Below, piece by piece: positions 26,286 to 36,140 of a DNA stretch of 64,000 nucleotides. Numbering within the stretch: position 1 is the first letter of the stretch; every line of letters starts with the position of its first letter. The notes beneath the pieces are model-generated. The model was not told the origin of the DNA, made no database searches, and saw only the letters and a list, made by a program, of their open reading frames with translations. The translations under genes and the position numbers were made by a program. Origin of the DNA: Hyphomicrobiales bacterium (GTDB lineage Bacteria; Pseudomonadota; Alphaproteobacteria; Rhizobiales; Rhizobiaceae); the NCBI GenBank assembly GCA_900473685.1, contig UCNE01000009.1, forward strand, positions 1-64,000, read 5' to 3'.

Positions 26286-27605
26286 TCAGTCCTCGCGGAA
26301 TGTATGCTGGATCTGTTCGGTCAGCGGTTTCGCGAGATAGGAGATTACCGTGCGATCGGCGATCTTGATGAAGACTTCGGCCGGCATGCCGGGATAAAGG
26401 GTCAGCCCCTTCAGACCCTTCAGGCTCTCGGCCGTCGGCTTGATGCGCAACGGATAGTAGGTCATGCCGGTGCGCTGGTCAGTTACAAGGTCGGGCGCAA
26501 CGGTGACAACTTCCGCTTCAACGATCGGCGTCGTGCGCTGATTGAAGGCGCTGAACCGAACCTCAACCGGCTGGCCGACACGAATCTGGTCGATATCGTG
26601 CGTGGCGATCTTGGCTTCGACCGTCAGGCCATCAGCGCCGGGAACGACAAGCATCAGGACTTCGCCGGGGTTGATAACGCCGTTTACGCTATGGACTGCC
26701 AGCTGATAGATCCTGCCGTCCAGCGGCGCGCGAATGTCGATACGCTTCAACTGGTCCATCGCAGCGATGCGGCGGTCCTCGTATTCGGCAATCTTGCCTT
26801 CGACATCCGTCAGTTCCTTGGCGTTCTCGGTGCGGCGGTCCTCATCCAGCTGCAGGATCTGCAGGTCGATCTCGCTCGATTTTCCGGCTGCCTGCGCCCG
26901 CGCCGCAATGCGGGCACCGCGGTCACCTTCAAGCTGGGCGCGGTCACGCTTCAGCTCGGTCAGGCGCTGCATCGAGACGAGACCCTTGCCATAGAGCTTG
27001 TCGAGACCGGTCAGTTCTTCTCCGATCAGTTTCAGCGCGTCTTCGATGGCGGCCAACTGAACCGTCAGCCCCTTGGTTTCATCGACAAGCTGGCTTTTGC
27101 GTGATGCAAGCTGGCTTTTCATGCCAACGAGTGCATTCTTTCGGCTGATGAACAGCTTGCGCTCGCTCTGCTCCAGGACCTCACCCGGCGTACTGGTGTC
27201 GGATATCAGCTGGCTCAGGTCTTCGGGGATGGTAAAGTCGTCTGATCCGAGCTGCTCCGCCAGCAGACGGGCGCGGCGGGCATAAAGCTGTGCCAGGGTG
27301 TTTTGCACGATCGACAGGTTGGCGCGCACGGTCGTGCCGTCGAGCTTGATCAGGACTTGCCCTGCCTTGACGGCATCGCCTTCCTTGACCAGCACTTCCT
27401 GAACGATGCCACCGGTCAGGTGCTGGATCTTCTTGACGTTGTTCTCGACCACAACGGTGCCGCTTGCGACGATCGCACTCGAGAGTTCGGTTGTCATGGC
27501 CCAGCCGCCGACGCCGAAGACGAGTGCGATGCCGAGGACAGTTACGGCGGTGATGTGCCGGCCGAGCGAACGGTGGGAGCTTACTGGTTTTGCTGTATTG
27601 GTCAC
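26286..27605 (-). CDS. type I secretion membrane fusion (HlyD/PrsE-type) protein
   Basis: A 439-residue periplasmic adaptor. One membrane span near residues 18-37 is followed by a biotinyl-lipoyl half (VVENNVKKIQHLTGGIVQEV), a long coiled coil (about 100-290) and the second lipoyl half plus beta-barrel domain (IRAPLDGRIYQLAVHSV and after). It bridges the inner-membrane ABC exporter to an outer-membrane TolC. It overlaps the ABC gene by 4 bases. Length and arrangement match the rhizobial PrsDE system, which exports glycanases and Rap-type adhesins; the cargo here is not encoded nearby. Confidence 0.9.
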   Translation of the reverse strand: MTNTAKPVSSHRSLGRHITAVTVLGIALVFGVGGWAMTTELSSAIVASGTVVVENNVKKIQHLTGGIVQEVLVKEGDAVKAGQVLIKLDGTTVRANLSIVQNTLAQLYARRARLLAEQLGSDDFTIPEDLSQLISDTSTPGEVLEQSERKLFISRKNALVGMKSQLASRKSQLVDETKGLTVQLAAIEDALKLIGEELTGLDKLYGKGLVSMQRLTELKRDRAQLEGDRGARIAARAQAAGKSSEIDLQILQLDEDRRTENAKELTDVEGKIAEYEDRRIAAMDQLKRIDIRAPLDGRIYQLAVHSVNGVINPGEVLMLVVPGADGLTVEAKIATHDIDQIRVGQPVEVRFSAFNQRTTPIVEAEVVTVAPDLVTDQRTGMTYYPLRIKPTAESLKGLKGLTLYPGMPAEVFIKIADRTVISYLAKPLTEQIQHTFRED

Positions 27606-29371
27606 GATGCGGACTCCTGTCCTTCACCCACGACTTTCAGCGATGCGTGGCTTGCAATTTGCGGCGTGCGGTTTTCCTTGCGCAGGATTTGCGCAAGCAC
27701 TTCGTCCTTCGGCCCAAAGGCCTGCATCCGTCCCTCGTTCATCATCAACACCATATCCGCCGCAGCGAGCGCACTTGGCCTGTGGGCAATGACGACGACA
27801 ATGCCGCCACGTGCCCGCACGCTCATGATGGCTTCGCTGAGCGCTTGCTCGCCCTCTGCATCCAGATTGGAGTTGGGTTCATCGAGGACAACGAGGAAGG
27901 GCTCGCCATACAGGGCGCGGGCAAGAGCCACGCGCTGGCGCTGACCGGCGGACAGGGCTGCACCACCTTCGCCGATCTCGGTCTCGTAGCCGTTCGGCAG
28001 CTTGAGAATGAGGTCATGCACACGGGCTGCCTTGGCGGCGGAAACAATGGCATCCGGCGTTGCATTCTCGGCTAGGCGGGCAATGTTCTGCGCCACGGTC
28101 CCGGCGAAAAGTTCAACATCCTGCGGCAGATAGCCAATGTACTGGCCGAGCCTGTCGGTATCCCATTGATCGAGCGCTGCCCCATCGAGGCGCACCGAAC
28201 CGCGGAAGGCGGGCCAGATGCCGATCAGGGCGCGCGCAAGCGAGGACTTGCCGGAGGCACTGGGGCCGATGACGCCAAGCGCACTGCCTGCTTTTACGGT
28301 GAAGTTCACTTCGGCAAAGGTCAACCGCTGTGCGCCGGGAGGGCCGCCTGCAAGGCCTTCTGCGCTCAGTCTTTCCCTCGGTACCGGCAGTTCCAATGGT
28401 GTGTCGCGCTCCGGCAGGGCCTTGAGCAACTCTTTCAGCCGGGCCCAGCTCTGACGGCAGGACACATAGCCGCGCCAGTTGCCGATCGCCAGTTCCACTG
28501 GTGCCAGCGCCCGTGCGGTCAGGATCGAGCCGGCGATGATGATGCCCGGCGAAGCCATGCCCTCGATGACGAGAACCGCACCTGTTGCGAGCACCGCGGA
28601 TTGCAGCGCCATACGGAACACCTTCGACAGCGCGCCGTAACCGTTACCGACGTCTGATGTTTCGCGGTTCTGTTCACGGTAGGTGTTGTTGCGCTGTTCC
28701 CAGAGCTGCGACATCCGGCCCAGCATGCCCATGGCCTGCATGACTTCGGCATTGCGCTGCGATGCCTGGGCAAAGGCGTTGCGCTGATTGCCGGCCTCCG
28801 ATGCCTTCTTCGACGGTCCCTGCGTCCCGCGGTTGGTCAGGAACGTCAGGGCAATAAGGATGATCGAGCCGACGATCGCGACAATGCCGATCAGCGGATG
28901 GAACAGGAAGCAGATGCCGATATAGAACGGTAGCCAAGGCAGATCGAAGAATGCGGCGGGGCCAGTGCCGGACAGGAAGGAGCGCACCTGATCGAAATCG
29001 CGCAAGGCCTGCAGGCCGTCCCCCTGGGTGCGCAGCTTCAAGGGCGCCTGAACCACGGCGCGATAGATCCGGGCGCTCATGGCTTCGTCAAGTGCGCCCG
29101 CAATGCGTACCAGCATGCGGCCGCGCACCATTTCGAAGGCGCCCTGGAATGCATAGAGCAGCAGTGCAAGCAGGCAGAGCGCGATCAGAGTGGGGATGCT
29201 CCGGCTCGGCAGGACGCGGTCATAAACCTCCAGCATGAAGAAGGAGCCGGTCAGATAGAGGATGTTGACAAGCGCGCTGGCGATAAAGATGCCGATGAAG
29301 CCCGCCTTGCAGTTCCACAAGGCTTCGGCCGGATCGGACGCGCTGACTTTGGTCTTCGATGGATTCGTCAC
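27602..29371 (-). CDS. type I secretion ABC transporter, permease/ATPase (PrsD/PrtD-type)
   Basis: A 589-residue fused exporter. The N-terminal half (about 20-310) carries the six-span membrane domain; the C-terminal half is the ATPase with Walker A GPSASGKSSLARAL, the PrtD-style signature LSAGQRQR, Walker B VVLDEPNSNLD and H loop IAHRPS. There is no N-terminal peptidase domain, so cargo is recognised by a C-terminal signal. It is the first gene of the pair and follows a 353-bp AT-rich region. Confidence 0.92.
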   Translation of the reverse strand: MTNPSKTKVSASDPAEALWNCKAGFIGIFIASALVNILYLTGSFFMLEVYDRVLPSRSIPTLIALCLLALLLYAFQGAFEMVRGRMLVRIAGALDEAMSARIYRAVVQAPLKLRTQGDGLQALRDFDQVRSFLSGTGPAAFFDLPWLPFYIGICFLFHPLIGIVAIVGSIILIALTFLTNRGTQGPSKKASEAGNQRNAFAQASQRNAEVMQAMGMLGRMSQLWEQRNNTYREQNRETSDVGNGYGALSKVFRMALQSAVLATGAVLVIEGMASPGIIIAGSILTARALAPVELAIGNWRGYVSCRQSWARLKELLKALPERDTPLELPVPRERLSAEGLAGGPPGAQRLTFAEVNFTVKAGSALGVIGPSASGKSSLARALIGIWPAFRGSVRLDGAALDQWDTDRLGQYIGYLPQDVELFAGTVAQNIARLAENATPDAIVSAAKAARVHDLILKLPNGYETEIGEGGAALSAGQRQRVALARALYGEPFLVVLDEPNSNLDAEGEQALSEAIMSVRARGGIVVVIAHRPSALAAADMVLMMNEGRMQAFGPKDEVLAQILRKENRTPQIASHASLKVVGEGQESAS

Positions 29372-29724
29372 TGTTGAGGTCCTCGCGAGACGTCCGCCGT
29401 CTCAAATGGAGTGCACAATGTGCCACAATTTCTCTAAGGCCGCATTACCTGGGATTCTGTCACCGGGGGAACATGCGAACTGCAACGGCGTATCGCATCG
29501 CCGGTTGCCGGATTTGCGCGTCTATGTAAATGATTTCTCGCTAATGTAAACGAATTTGTCGGTTTTATAGTGGAACTATCGGACTGTTGCCATGGCGGTT
29601 GTAGTGTTTTGGTAAAGTATTTTTTCTGTTTTACCAGATGCTTAGACTTGATGATAGATGCTTCTGCCTTGCGCTCCTTTCATCAATCGGCCAAACACCC
29701 CGATAAGTTGGAAAAGGTTGCGAC
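29372..29724. other. 353-bp divergent intergenic region, AT-rich
   Basis: Lies between the secretion exporter gene (minus) and cobF (plus); I see no gene in it. It contains two direct ATGTAAA copies exactly 20 bases apart (29524-29530 and 29544-29550), and a hairpin TGGTAAA...TTTACCA (29610-29636) with a T-rich loop. No cobalamin riboswitch hallmark was found. It is noticeably more AT-rich than its surroundings and probably holds both divergent promoters. Confidence 0.6.
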
Positions 29725-30495
29725 ATGAAAAACATCCTGGTCGTCGGGATTGGTGCCGGAAACCCTGAACATATGACGGTTCAGGCGATCAATGCGCTCA
29801 ACAAAGCCGATATTCTGTTCATTCCTACCAAGGGCGATGCGAAGGTGCAGCTCGCCGATGTCCGCCGCGATATCGTGTCCCGATATGTCACCAATCCGCA
29901 CAGCCGCGTGGTGGAATTCGAGGTTCCAGTGCGCAAGGTGGCGGATCGGTCCTATCATCGCAGTGTCGACGACTGGCATGCCGCGATCGCGACGGCTTAC
30001 GAACGTTTGCTGATCGAGGAACTGGCTGAAGGTCAGACCGGCGCCTTCCTCGTCTGGGGCGATCCGATGCTCTATGACAGCACGCTGCGTATTATTGAAC
30101 GGGTTCGCGCGCTGCAGACGGTTGCGTTCGATTATGCGGTCATTCCCGGCATTACCAGCATTCAGGCGCTTGCCGCCAGCCACAGGATACCGCTCAATCT
30201 TGTCGGCAAGCCGGTCGAAATCACCACCGGCCGTCGTCTGGCCGAGAGCTTTCCACACAAAAGCGAGACGGCCGTCGTCATGCTCGACGGCGAGCAGGCC
30301 TTCATGAAGATCGACGATCCGGAAGCGCGGATCTATTGGGGTGCCTATCTGGGCACGGAACAGGAGATCATCATTTCCGGCCGGCTCGCCGACGTAAGGG
30401 ACAATATCCTCGCAACCAGAGCGGCGGCGCGGGCGCAGCACGGCTGGATCATGGATATCTACCTGCTGCAGAAAGGCGAGGATTTCGAGGAGTAA
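29725..30495 (+). CDS. cobF: precorrin-6A synthase (deacetylating) CobF
   Basis: A 256-residue SAM-dependent methyltransferase of the tetrapyrrole family, with GIGAGNPEHMT at the N-terminus, the WGDPMLYDST glycine loop near 112 and IPGITSIQALAA. CobF methylates C1 and releases acetate in aerobic B12 synthesis. It heads the cob block, 142 bases before cobG. Its presence identifies the oxygen-dependent pathway. Confidence 0.95.
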   Translation: MKNILVVGIGAGNPEHMTVQAINALNKADILFIPTKGDAKVQLADVRRDIVSRYVTNPHSRVVEFEVPVRKVADRSYHRSVDDWHAAIATAYERLLIEELAEGQTGAFLVWGDPMLYDSTLRIIERVRALQTVAFDYAVIPGITSIQALAASHRIPLNLVGKPVEITTGRRLAESFPHKSETAVVMLDGEQAFMKIDDPEARIYWGAYLGTEQEIIISGRLADVRDNILATRAAARAQHGWIMDIYLLQKGEDFEE

Positions 30496-30637
30496 CGGCG
30501 AAGGCGGCGCTTCACTTTGACCTGTAACACGGCATGGCGGCCGGTTTGCCGGTGTTGTAGAGTGCCGTACCGGCGGGCTACCATAGGCCGCACTTTGGAC
30601 CACCCTTTTGAAGACTGGAAATGGCCAGCTGCCTGTC

Positions 30638-32011
30638 ATGACGTTTAGTGCCGCACCATCCGAGAAACCAGTGGAACCCGCGCAGCTATCGCCGATGCGG
30701 CGCGGCGCCTGCCCATCCCTGTCTGCGCCGATGATGACGGGCGATGGCCTTTTGGCGCGGCTGCGGCCTGTAAAAGCGGGATTTGCGCTTGGCGAAATGA
30801 CGGCGATCGCGAATGCGGCGGCGGTGTGCGGCAACGGCATCCTCGAAATCACCGCGCGGGGAAACCTGCAAATCCGTGGGTTGGCGGCGCAAACGGTCCC
30901 GCTCCTGGCTGAAAAAATCGCCGAGGCCGGCATAGATATTGCGCAAGGGCTGGCGATTGAAACGCCGCCGCTGGCCGGGCTGGACCCGGCCGAGATTACT
31001 GACGCTGTTTCCGCTGCCGACCGGCTGCGTCTGGCGGTGACCGCGCATCAGCCGCAAATGATCCTGGCCCCGAAGCTGTCGGTTGTCGTCGATGGCGGCG
31101 GACAGCTGAATCTGGGCGCGGTTACGGCCGATATCCGGCTGCGTGCCGTGCGCTTCAACGGAGAAGTGCGCTGGCTGCTGGCTCTGGCTGGCACGGAAAT
31201 GACGGCAAGACGGATTGCCGTGTTGGAGGAAGCAGCTGTCGTCCCGGCGGTGATGGATATCCTGAAGAACCTTGCCGCCATCGGCAGGGATGCGCGGGCG
31301 CGCGATATCGTCGGGGCTGTTTCGACCTGCTGGGCGGTGGCGCCCGATCTTGATCGGGTCGCGCCCATGCCGCTGGCGCCAAATGCCGCTGGCATTCATG
31401 TCATTAATGAGCGGCACTGCGTTTTGGGTATCGGTCTTCCGTTTGGACAAATTCGCGCGCAGGATCTGTGCGCATTGCTTGAAGCGCTGGAAATTCTGGG
31501 GGCCAGGGAAATCCGGCTTTCCCCCGGCCAGGCGATGATGGTGCTGGGAATTGCACCTGACCGGATAGGCGCAGCGCAGGCTCTGGCCCTCGGCCATGGA
31601 TTGCGGGCCTTTCCGCGCGATCCCCGCAATCATATTGCCGCTTGCGCCGGTATCGGCGCTTGCCGCTCGGCGGGGATCGATACGAGATCCATCGCGCAAA
31701 TGGTTGTCGATACGGCACCGGCGTTGCTTGACGGATCGCTGACGGTCCATGTTTCCGGCTGTGCCAAGGGCTGTGCGAAGCCATCCGCCTCGGCGCTGAC
31801 GATCACGGCTGCGCCAATAGGCTACGGGCTTGTCGTAAATGGCCCAGCGTCAGCGCCGCCAACCGCTTACATCAAGGAAAACAACATAAGAACCGCGTTG
31901 GGACACCTCGACAAGCTGGTGTCCGAGCGGAAACAGGGTGGCGAATCGGCCCGGTCCTGCCTTACACGGCTCGGAGCGGACGCGATCACAGCCGCGGTTC
32001 AACAGGGATAG
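30638..32011 (+). CDS. cobG: precorrin-3B synthase CobG
   Basis: A protein of about 457 residues related to sulfite/nitrite reductases. It holds the Fe-S cysteine motifs CAGIGACRSAG and SGCAKGCAKP in the C-terminal third, and two ferredoxin-like half-domains (MRRGACPSL...; APNAAGIHVI...). CobG uses O2 to hydroxylate precorrin-3A at C20, the defining step of the aerobic pathway. The ATG at 30638 is preferred; an in-frame TTG at 30608 would add ten residues. Confidence 0.93.
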   Translation: MTFSAAPSEKPVEPAQLSPMRRGACPSLSAPMMTGDGLLARLRPVKAGFALGEMTAIANAAAVCGNGILEITARGNLQIRGLAAQTVPLLAEKIAEAGIDIAQGLAIETPPLAGLDPAEITDAVSAADRLRLAVTAHQPQMILAPKLSVVVDGGGQLNLGAVTADIRLRAVRFNGEVRWLLALAGTEMTARRIAVLEEAAVVPAVMDILKNLAAIGRDARARDIVGAVSTCWAVAPDLDRVAPMPLAPNAAGIHVINERHCVLGIGLPFGQIRAQDLCALLEALEILGAREIRLSPGQAMMVLGIAPDRIGAAQALALGHGLRAFPRDPRNHIAACAGIGACRSAGIDTRSIAQMVVDTAPALLDGSLTVHVSGCAKGCAKPSASALTITAAPIGYGLVVNGPASAPPTAYIKENNIRTALGHLDKLVSERKQGGESARSCLTRLGADAITAAVQQG

Positions 32012-32013
32012 AG

Positions 32014-32646
32014 ATGCCTGATTACGATTATATCCGGGATGGCGATGCCATCTACGAACGCTCGTTTGCCATCATTCGCAACGAAACCGATCTGTCCCGC
32101 TTTTCCGAGGAAGAGGCCGATCTCGCCGTCCGCATGGTGCATGCCTGCGGATTGGTCGAGGCCGCGCAATATTTCGAGTTTTCTCCCGGTTTTGTTCCGG
32201 CTGCCCGTCAAGCCCTGAAGAGCGGCGCGCCGATTTTTTGCGATGCCTTCATGGTTTCCCATGGCATTACCCGCGCACGCCTGCCGGCCGACAATGACGT
32301 GATCTGCACCTTGCGCGAACCGCAGACGGCCGATATCGCCCGTGAGGTCGGCAACACCCGTTCTGCCGCCGCGCTGAAACTGTGGGTCGAGCGTCTGGCC
32401 GGTTCCGTGGTTGCCATCGGAAATGCGCCGACAGCACTTTTCTTCCTGTTGGAACTGCTGCGCGACGGGGCGCCAAAACCAGCAGCGATCATCGGCATGC
32501 CGGTCGGCTTCGTCGGTGCAGCGGAATCGAAGGATGCGCTGGGGGAAAATTCCTATGGCGTACCCTATGCCATCGTGCGCGGCCGTCTCGGCGGTAGCGC
32601 CATGACGGCGGCGGCCGTCAATTCGCTGGCGAGGCCGGGCCTTTGA
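32014..32646 (+). CDS. cobH: precorrin-8X methylmutase CobH
   Basis: A 210-residue CbiC/CobH protein. The catalytic His is in MVHACG (about 42-47), and RARLPADNDVICTLREP and IGNAPTALFFLLELL are family-typical. It moves the C11 methyl to C12 to give hydrogenobyrinic acid. It starts 2 bases after the cobG stop and overlaps cobI by 4 bases. Confidence 0.95.
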   Translation: MPDYDYIRDGDAIYERSFAIIRNETDLSRFSEEEADLAVRMVHACGLVEAAQYFEFSPGFVPAARQALKSGAPIFCDAFMVSHGITRARLPADNDVICTLREPQTADIAREVGNTRSAAALKLWVERLAGSVVAIGNAPTALFFLLELLRDGAPKPAAIIGMPVGFVGAAESKDALGENSYGVPYAIVRGRLGGSAMTAAAVNSLARPGL

Positions 32647-33380
32647 GCGGCGCTTCGATCGGCAGGCTGATTGGTGTCGGTACAGGCCCGGGTGATCCGG
32701 AGCTTTTGACCCTCAAGGCCATCAAGGCGCTGGCGGCAGCCGACGTGCTTGCCTATTTCGCCAAGGAAGGCCGCCGCGGCAACGGACGCGCGGTTGTCGA
32801 CGGGCTGTTGAAGCCCGGTCTTGTCGAGTTGCCACTCTACTATCCGGTGACCGTCGAGATCGACAAGGATCACGACGACTACAAGAGCCAGATCACCGAG
32901 TTCTACGATGCCTCGGCAGCCGCTGTTGCCGAACATTTGAACGCGGGCAAGACCGTCGCGATCCTCAGCGAAGGCGACCCGATGTTTTATGGCTCCTACA
33001 TGCATCTGCATGTGCGGCTGGCCGGGCGTTTTCCGGTCGAGGTCATCCCCGGGATCACCGCCATGTCCGGCTGCTGGTCGTTGGCGGGATTGCCGATCGT
33101 ACAGGGCGACGACGTACTCTCCGTGCTTCCGGGCACGATGGGTGAGGACCAGTTGACCCGCCGTCTCGGCGATACCGAAGCCGCTGTCATCATGAAGGTC
33201 GGCCGCAACCTGCCGAAGATCCGGCGGGCGTTGGTTGCTGCGGGAAAGATCGATCAGGCCGTTTATGTCGAGCGCGGCACGATGGCGAACTCCGCTATGA
33301 TCCCGCTGGCTGAAAAAGCCGATGATATCGCGCCATATTTTTCGCTGGTGCTGGTTCCCGGTTGGAGTGGCAGGCCATGA
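32643..33380 (+). CDS. cobI: precorrin-2 C20-methyltransferase CobI
   Basis: A 245-residue tetrapyrrole methyltransferase: GVGTGPGDPELLTLKA at the N-terminus, LSEGDPMFYGSYMHL in the middle and VIPGITAMSG. It uses SAM to methylate C20 of precorrin-2. Translation starts at a TTG (32643) overlapping the cobH stop (TTGA), an unusual but common coupling form. Confidence 0.95.
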   Translation: MSGASIGRLIGVGTGPGDPELLTLKAIKALAAADVLAYFAKEGRRGNGRAVVDGLLKPGLVELPLYYPVTVEIDKDHDDYKSQITEFYDASAAAVAEHLNAGKTVAILSEGDPMFYGSYMHLHVRLAGRFPVEVIPGITAMSGCWSLAGLPIVQGDDVLSVLPGTMGEDQLTRRLGDTEAAVIMKVGRNLPKIRRALVAAGKIDQAVYVERGTMANSAMIPLAEKADDIAPYFSLVLVPGWSGRP

Positions 33381-34141
33381 GCGGCACGCTTTATGTGATC
33401 GGCACAGGCCCCGGCGGTCTGCAGCAGATGACGCCCGAGGCGCTTGATGCGGTCTCGAAGTCCACCGATTTTCTCGGGTATGGCCCCTATCTCGACCGGC
33501 TGTCGCTGCGTCCCGATCAGAACCGGATCGCCTCGGACAACCGCGAAGAACTCGACCGAGCGCAGGCTGCGATCGTTCGCACTGTAGCCGGCTCCAATGT
33601 CTGCGTCGTCTCCGGCGGCGATCCCGGCGTCTTCGCCATGGCGGCCGCTGTCTGCGAGGCGATCGACAATGGCCCGGACGAATGGCGCGGGATCGACCTC
33701 GTCATCGTGCCGGGTGTCACCGCCATGCTAGCGGTTGCCGCCCGCATTGGCGCCCCGCTCGGACACGATTTCTGTGCCATCTCGCTGTCGGATAATCTGA
33801 AGCCGTGGGATGTGATCACCCGCCGCCTGAAGCTGGTGGCAGAGGCCGGTCTGGTGATCGCGCTCTACAATCCGATCAGCAAGGCGCGGCCCTGGCAGCT
33901 CGGCGAAGCATTCGAAATCCTGCGCACCGTTTTGCCTGCGGAAACACCGGTCATCTTCGGCCGTGCGGCTGGCCGCCCGGATGAACGCATGCTGGTCATG
34001 TCGCTTGGAGAGGCGGACGCCCAGAAAGCGGATATGGCGACCTGCGTAATCATTGGCTCGCCGGAAACCCGGATCATTGCGCGTCCGGGCAAGCCCGATC
34101 TCGTTTACACGCCGCGGTTCATTTCCGGGGAGAAAAGGTGA
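33377..34141 (+). CDS. cobJ: precorrin-3B C17-methyltransferase CobJ
   Basis: A 254-residue tetrapyrrole methyltransferase with GTGPGGLQQMTPEA, VVSGGDPGVFAMAA and IVPGVTAMLA; it performs the ring-contraction methylation at C17. ATGA overlap with cobI. Its last 37 bases overlap the 3' end of cobK on the other strand, so the cobJ and cobK messages are complementary there. Confidence 0.95.
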   Translation: MSGTLYVIGTGPGGLQQMTPEALDAVSKSTDFLGYGPYLDRLSLRPDQNRIASDNREELDRAQAAIVRTVAGSNVCVVSGGDPGVFAMAAAVCEAIDNGPDEWRGIDLVIVPGVTAMLAVAARIGAPLGHDFCAISLSDNLKPWDVITRRLKLVAEAGLVIALYNPISKARPWQLGEAFEILRTVLPAETPVIFGRAAGRPDERMLVMSLGEADAQKADMATCVIIGSPETRIIARPGKPDLVYTPRFISGEKR

Positions 34142-34875
34142 TCGATAAGGCCGAGCGCGTCTTTGACAGTCTCAACCGTGCGGACATCGGCCGGTTGCTG
34201 GCGCTCGACCATGATCACCGCGATATCGAGCGCGCGCGCGGCGGCGATCTTGCCATAGGTGGCGGTGCCGCCGCTGTTCTTGGCGACGATCGCGTCGATC
34301 CGGTTTTCAATCAGCAATTCCCGTTCGTCGCTCTCTTTGAACGGACCGGTCGCGAGAATGTAATGCGCTTCAGGAATTTCGAGCCGGGGCGTGACGGGAT
34401 CGACGCTACGGATCAGGTAGTTGTGCTGCGGCGCGCTTTCGAAATGGAACGCTTCCTGCCTGCCGATGGCGAGGAAGACGCGTTTCGGGCTCTTGCCGAG
34501 AGCCTCGACCGCGTCTGCGACGGAGCGAACGTTGGTCCAGTGATCGCCGGCTTCGGGCTTCCACGCAGAGCGCCGCAGCGCAAAAAACGGAATTCCGGTT
34601 TGACCCGCCGCGATGGCGGCGTTGTGCGAGATCCGCGCCGCATAGGGATGCGTGGCATCGATCATAAGGTCGAATTTTTCAGCTGCCAGGAAACCGGCAA
34701 GTCCGTCGCTGCCACCGAAGCCGCCGCTGCGGGTTGCGACCGGCTGGGTCATCGGTTCTGCCGTTCGTCCGGCCAGCGAAAGCAGGCTGTCGCAATCGGT
34801 GCGCACGACCAACGCGGCCGCCAGTTGACGCGCTTCGGTCGTGCCGCCAAGGATCAGGATGCGGTGTTTGCCCAT
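34105..34875 (-). CDS. cobK: precorrin-6A reductase CobK (opposite strand)
   Basis: A 256-residue reductase with the N-terminal ILGGTTEARQLA, the DATHPYAARIS motif near 78 and a KNSGG motif near 208. It reduces precorrin-6A with NADPH. It is the only cob gene on the minus strand, lying between cobJ and cobL; its ATG (34873-34875) shares two bases with a possible cobL ATG at 34874. Expression must come from a promoter inside cobL. Confidence 0.93.
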   Translation of the reverse strand: MGKHRILILGGTTEARQLAAALVVRTDCDSLLSLAGRTAEPMTQPVATRSGGFGGSDGLAGFLAAEKFDLMIDATHPYAARISHNAAIAAGQTGIPFFALRRSAWKPEAGDHWTNVRSVADAVEALGKSPKRVFLAIGRQEAFHFESAPQHNYLIRSVDPVTPRLEIPEAHYILATGPFKESDERELLIENRIDAIVAKNSGGTATYGKIAAARALDIAVIMVERQQPADVRTVETVKDALGLIDHLFSPEMNRGV

Positions 34876-36115
34876 GGGTGACAATCAGACCTTTACTCGT
34901 GGTGACACAGCGCCATGGCTGACGATTGTCGGCCTTGGCGAAGACGGTTTAACCGGTCTCGGAGACGAGGCCAAGCGCTGCATCGCCGCTGCCTCGGTCG
35001 TTTTCGGCGGTGTCCGCCATCTGGAACTCGCCGCGCCGCTGATATCCGGTGAGCAACAGAGTTGGCTGAGCCCGTTCGAGCGCTCCGTCGAGGCTGTGGT
35101 TGCGCGGCGCGGAACACCTGTCGTGGTGCTCGCTTCCGGCGATCCCTTCTTCTTCGGCGTTGGTGTGACGCTGTCGCGACAGATCGATCGTTCGGAAATG
35201 TGCGTTCTTCCCGCACCGTCCTCGTTCAGCCTTGCCGCCTCCCGTCTCGGCTGGGCGTTGCAGGATACTGTAATCATCTCGCTGCATGGCCGCCCGCTCG
35301 ATCTGGTCCGGCCGCATCTGCAGCCGGGGTCGCGGATTCTGGCGCTGACATCGGATGAGTATGGTCCGGCAGAACTTGCCCGGCTGCTTTCGGCAAGCGG
35401 GTTCGGGCAATCCCGCATGACGGTGCTCGAAGCGCTTGGTGGCGGACGGGAACGCATCACCGTGCAGATCGCAGCGGAGTTTTCGCTGACGGAGATCAAC
35501 CCGCTCAACATCTGCGCCGTCGAGGTTGTGGCGGAACCAAGCGCCCGCATCCTGCCATTGGTATGTGGCCTTGATGATGGGCTGTTCGAACATGATGGCC
35601 AGATCACCAAACGCGAAGTGCGCGCGCTGACACTGTCGGCACTTGCGCCGCGGCGCGGTGAATTGCTCTGGGATATCGGTGGCGGATCCGGTTCGATCGG
35701 CATCGAGTGGATGCTGTCTGATCCGGCCATGCGCGCAATTGCCATCGAAGGCTCTGCCGAGCGGGCAGAGCGTATCAAGCGGAACGCGGCGAATTTCGGC
35801 GTGCCGGGTTTGACCGTCGTGCATGGTACCGCACCGGATGCTCTTGCAGGATTGCCATCTCCGGATGCGATCTTTGTCGGCGGTGGCGGCAGTGAAGAGG
35901 GCGTGATGGCAGCGACCATCGCTGCCCTGAAGACTGGCGGCCGGTTGGTCGCCAATGCGGTCACGACACAGATGGAGATGGTGCTTCTCGATCATCACGC
36001 GCGTCTCGGCGGTTCGCTGATCCGTATTGATATCGCCCGCGCGTCTCCTGTCGGCGCCATGACCGGCTGGCGGCCTGCGATGCCGGTGACGCAATGGTCA
36101 TGGGTAAAACCGTGA
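34859..36115 (+). CDS. cobL: precorrin-6Y C5,15-methyltransferase (decarboxylating) CobL
   Basis: A bifunctional enzyme of about 418 residues. The N-terminal CbiE-like domain ([13 protein letters not shown]..., [12 protein letters not shown]) methylates C5; the C-terminal CbiT-like domain ([16 protein letters not shown] motif near 275) methylates C15 and decarboxylates. ATG 34859 has AAGGA 5 bases upstream, better than ATG 34874; both lie inside the start region of cobK. Confidence 0.93.
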   Translation: MRCLPMGDNQTFTRGDTAPWLTIVGLGEDGLTGLGDEAKRCIAAASVVFGGVRHLELAAPLISGEQQSWLSPFERSVEAVVARRGTPVVVLASGDPFFFGVGVTLSRQIDRSEMCVLPAPSSFSLAASRLGWALQDTVIISLHGRPLDLVRPHLQPGSRILALTSDEYGPAELARLLSASGFGQSRMTVLEALGGGRERITVQIAAEFSLTEINPLNICAVEVVAEPSARILPLVCGLDDGLFEHDGQITKREVRALTLSALAPRRGELLWDIGGGSGSIGIEWMLSDPAMRAIAIEGSAERAERIKRNAANFGVPGLTVVHGTAPDALAGLPSPDAIFVGGGGSEEGVMAATIAALKTGGRLVANAVTTQMEMVLLDHHARLGGSLIRIDIARASPVGAMTGWRPAMPVTQWSWVKP

Positions 36116-36140
36116 TTTCGGAATTTCAAAAGGAAAGAGC

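Noticed and set aside
30496-30637. Possible cobalamin riboswitch between cobF and cobG
   Set aside because: I looked for the conserved B12-box and the GC-rich core and found neither; only short CCGG hairpins are present.
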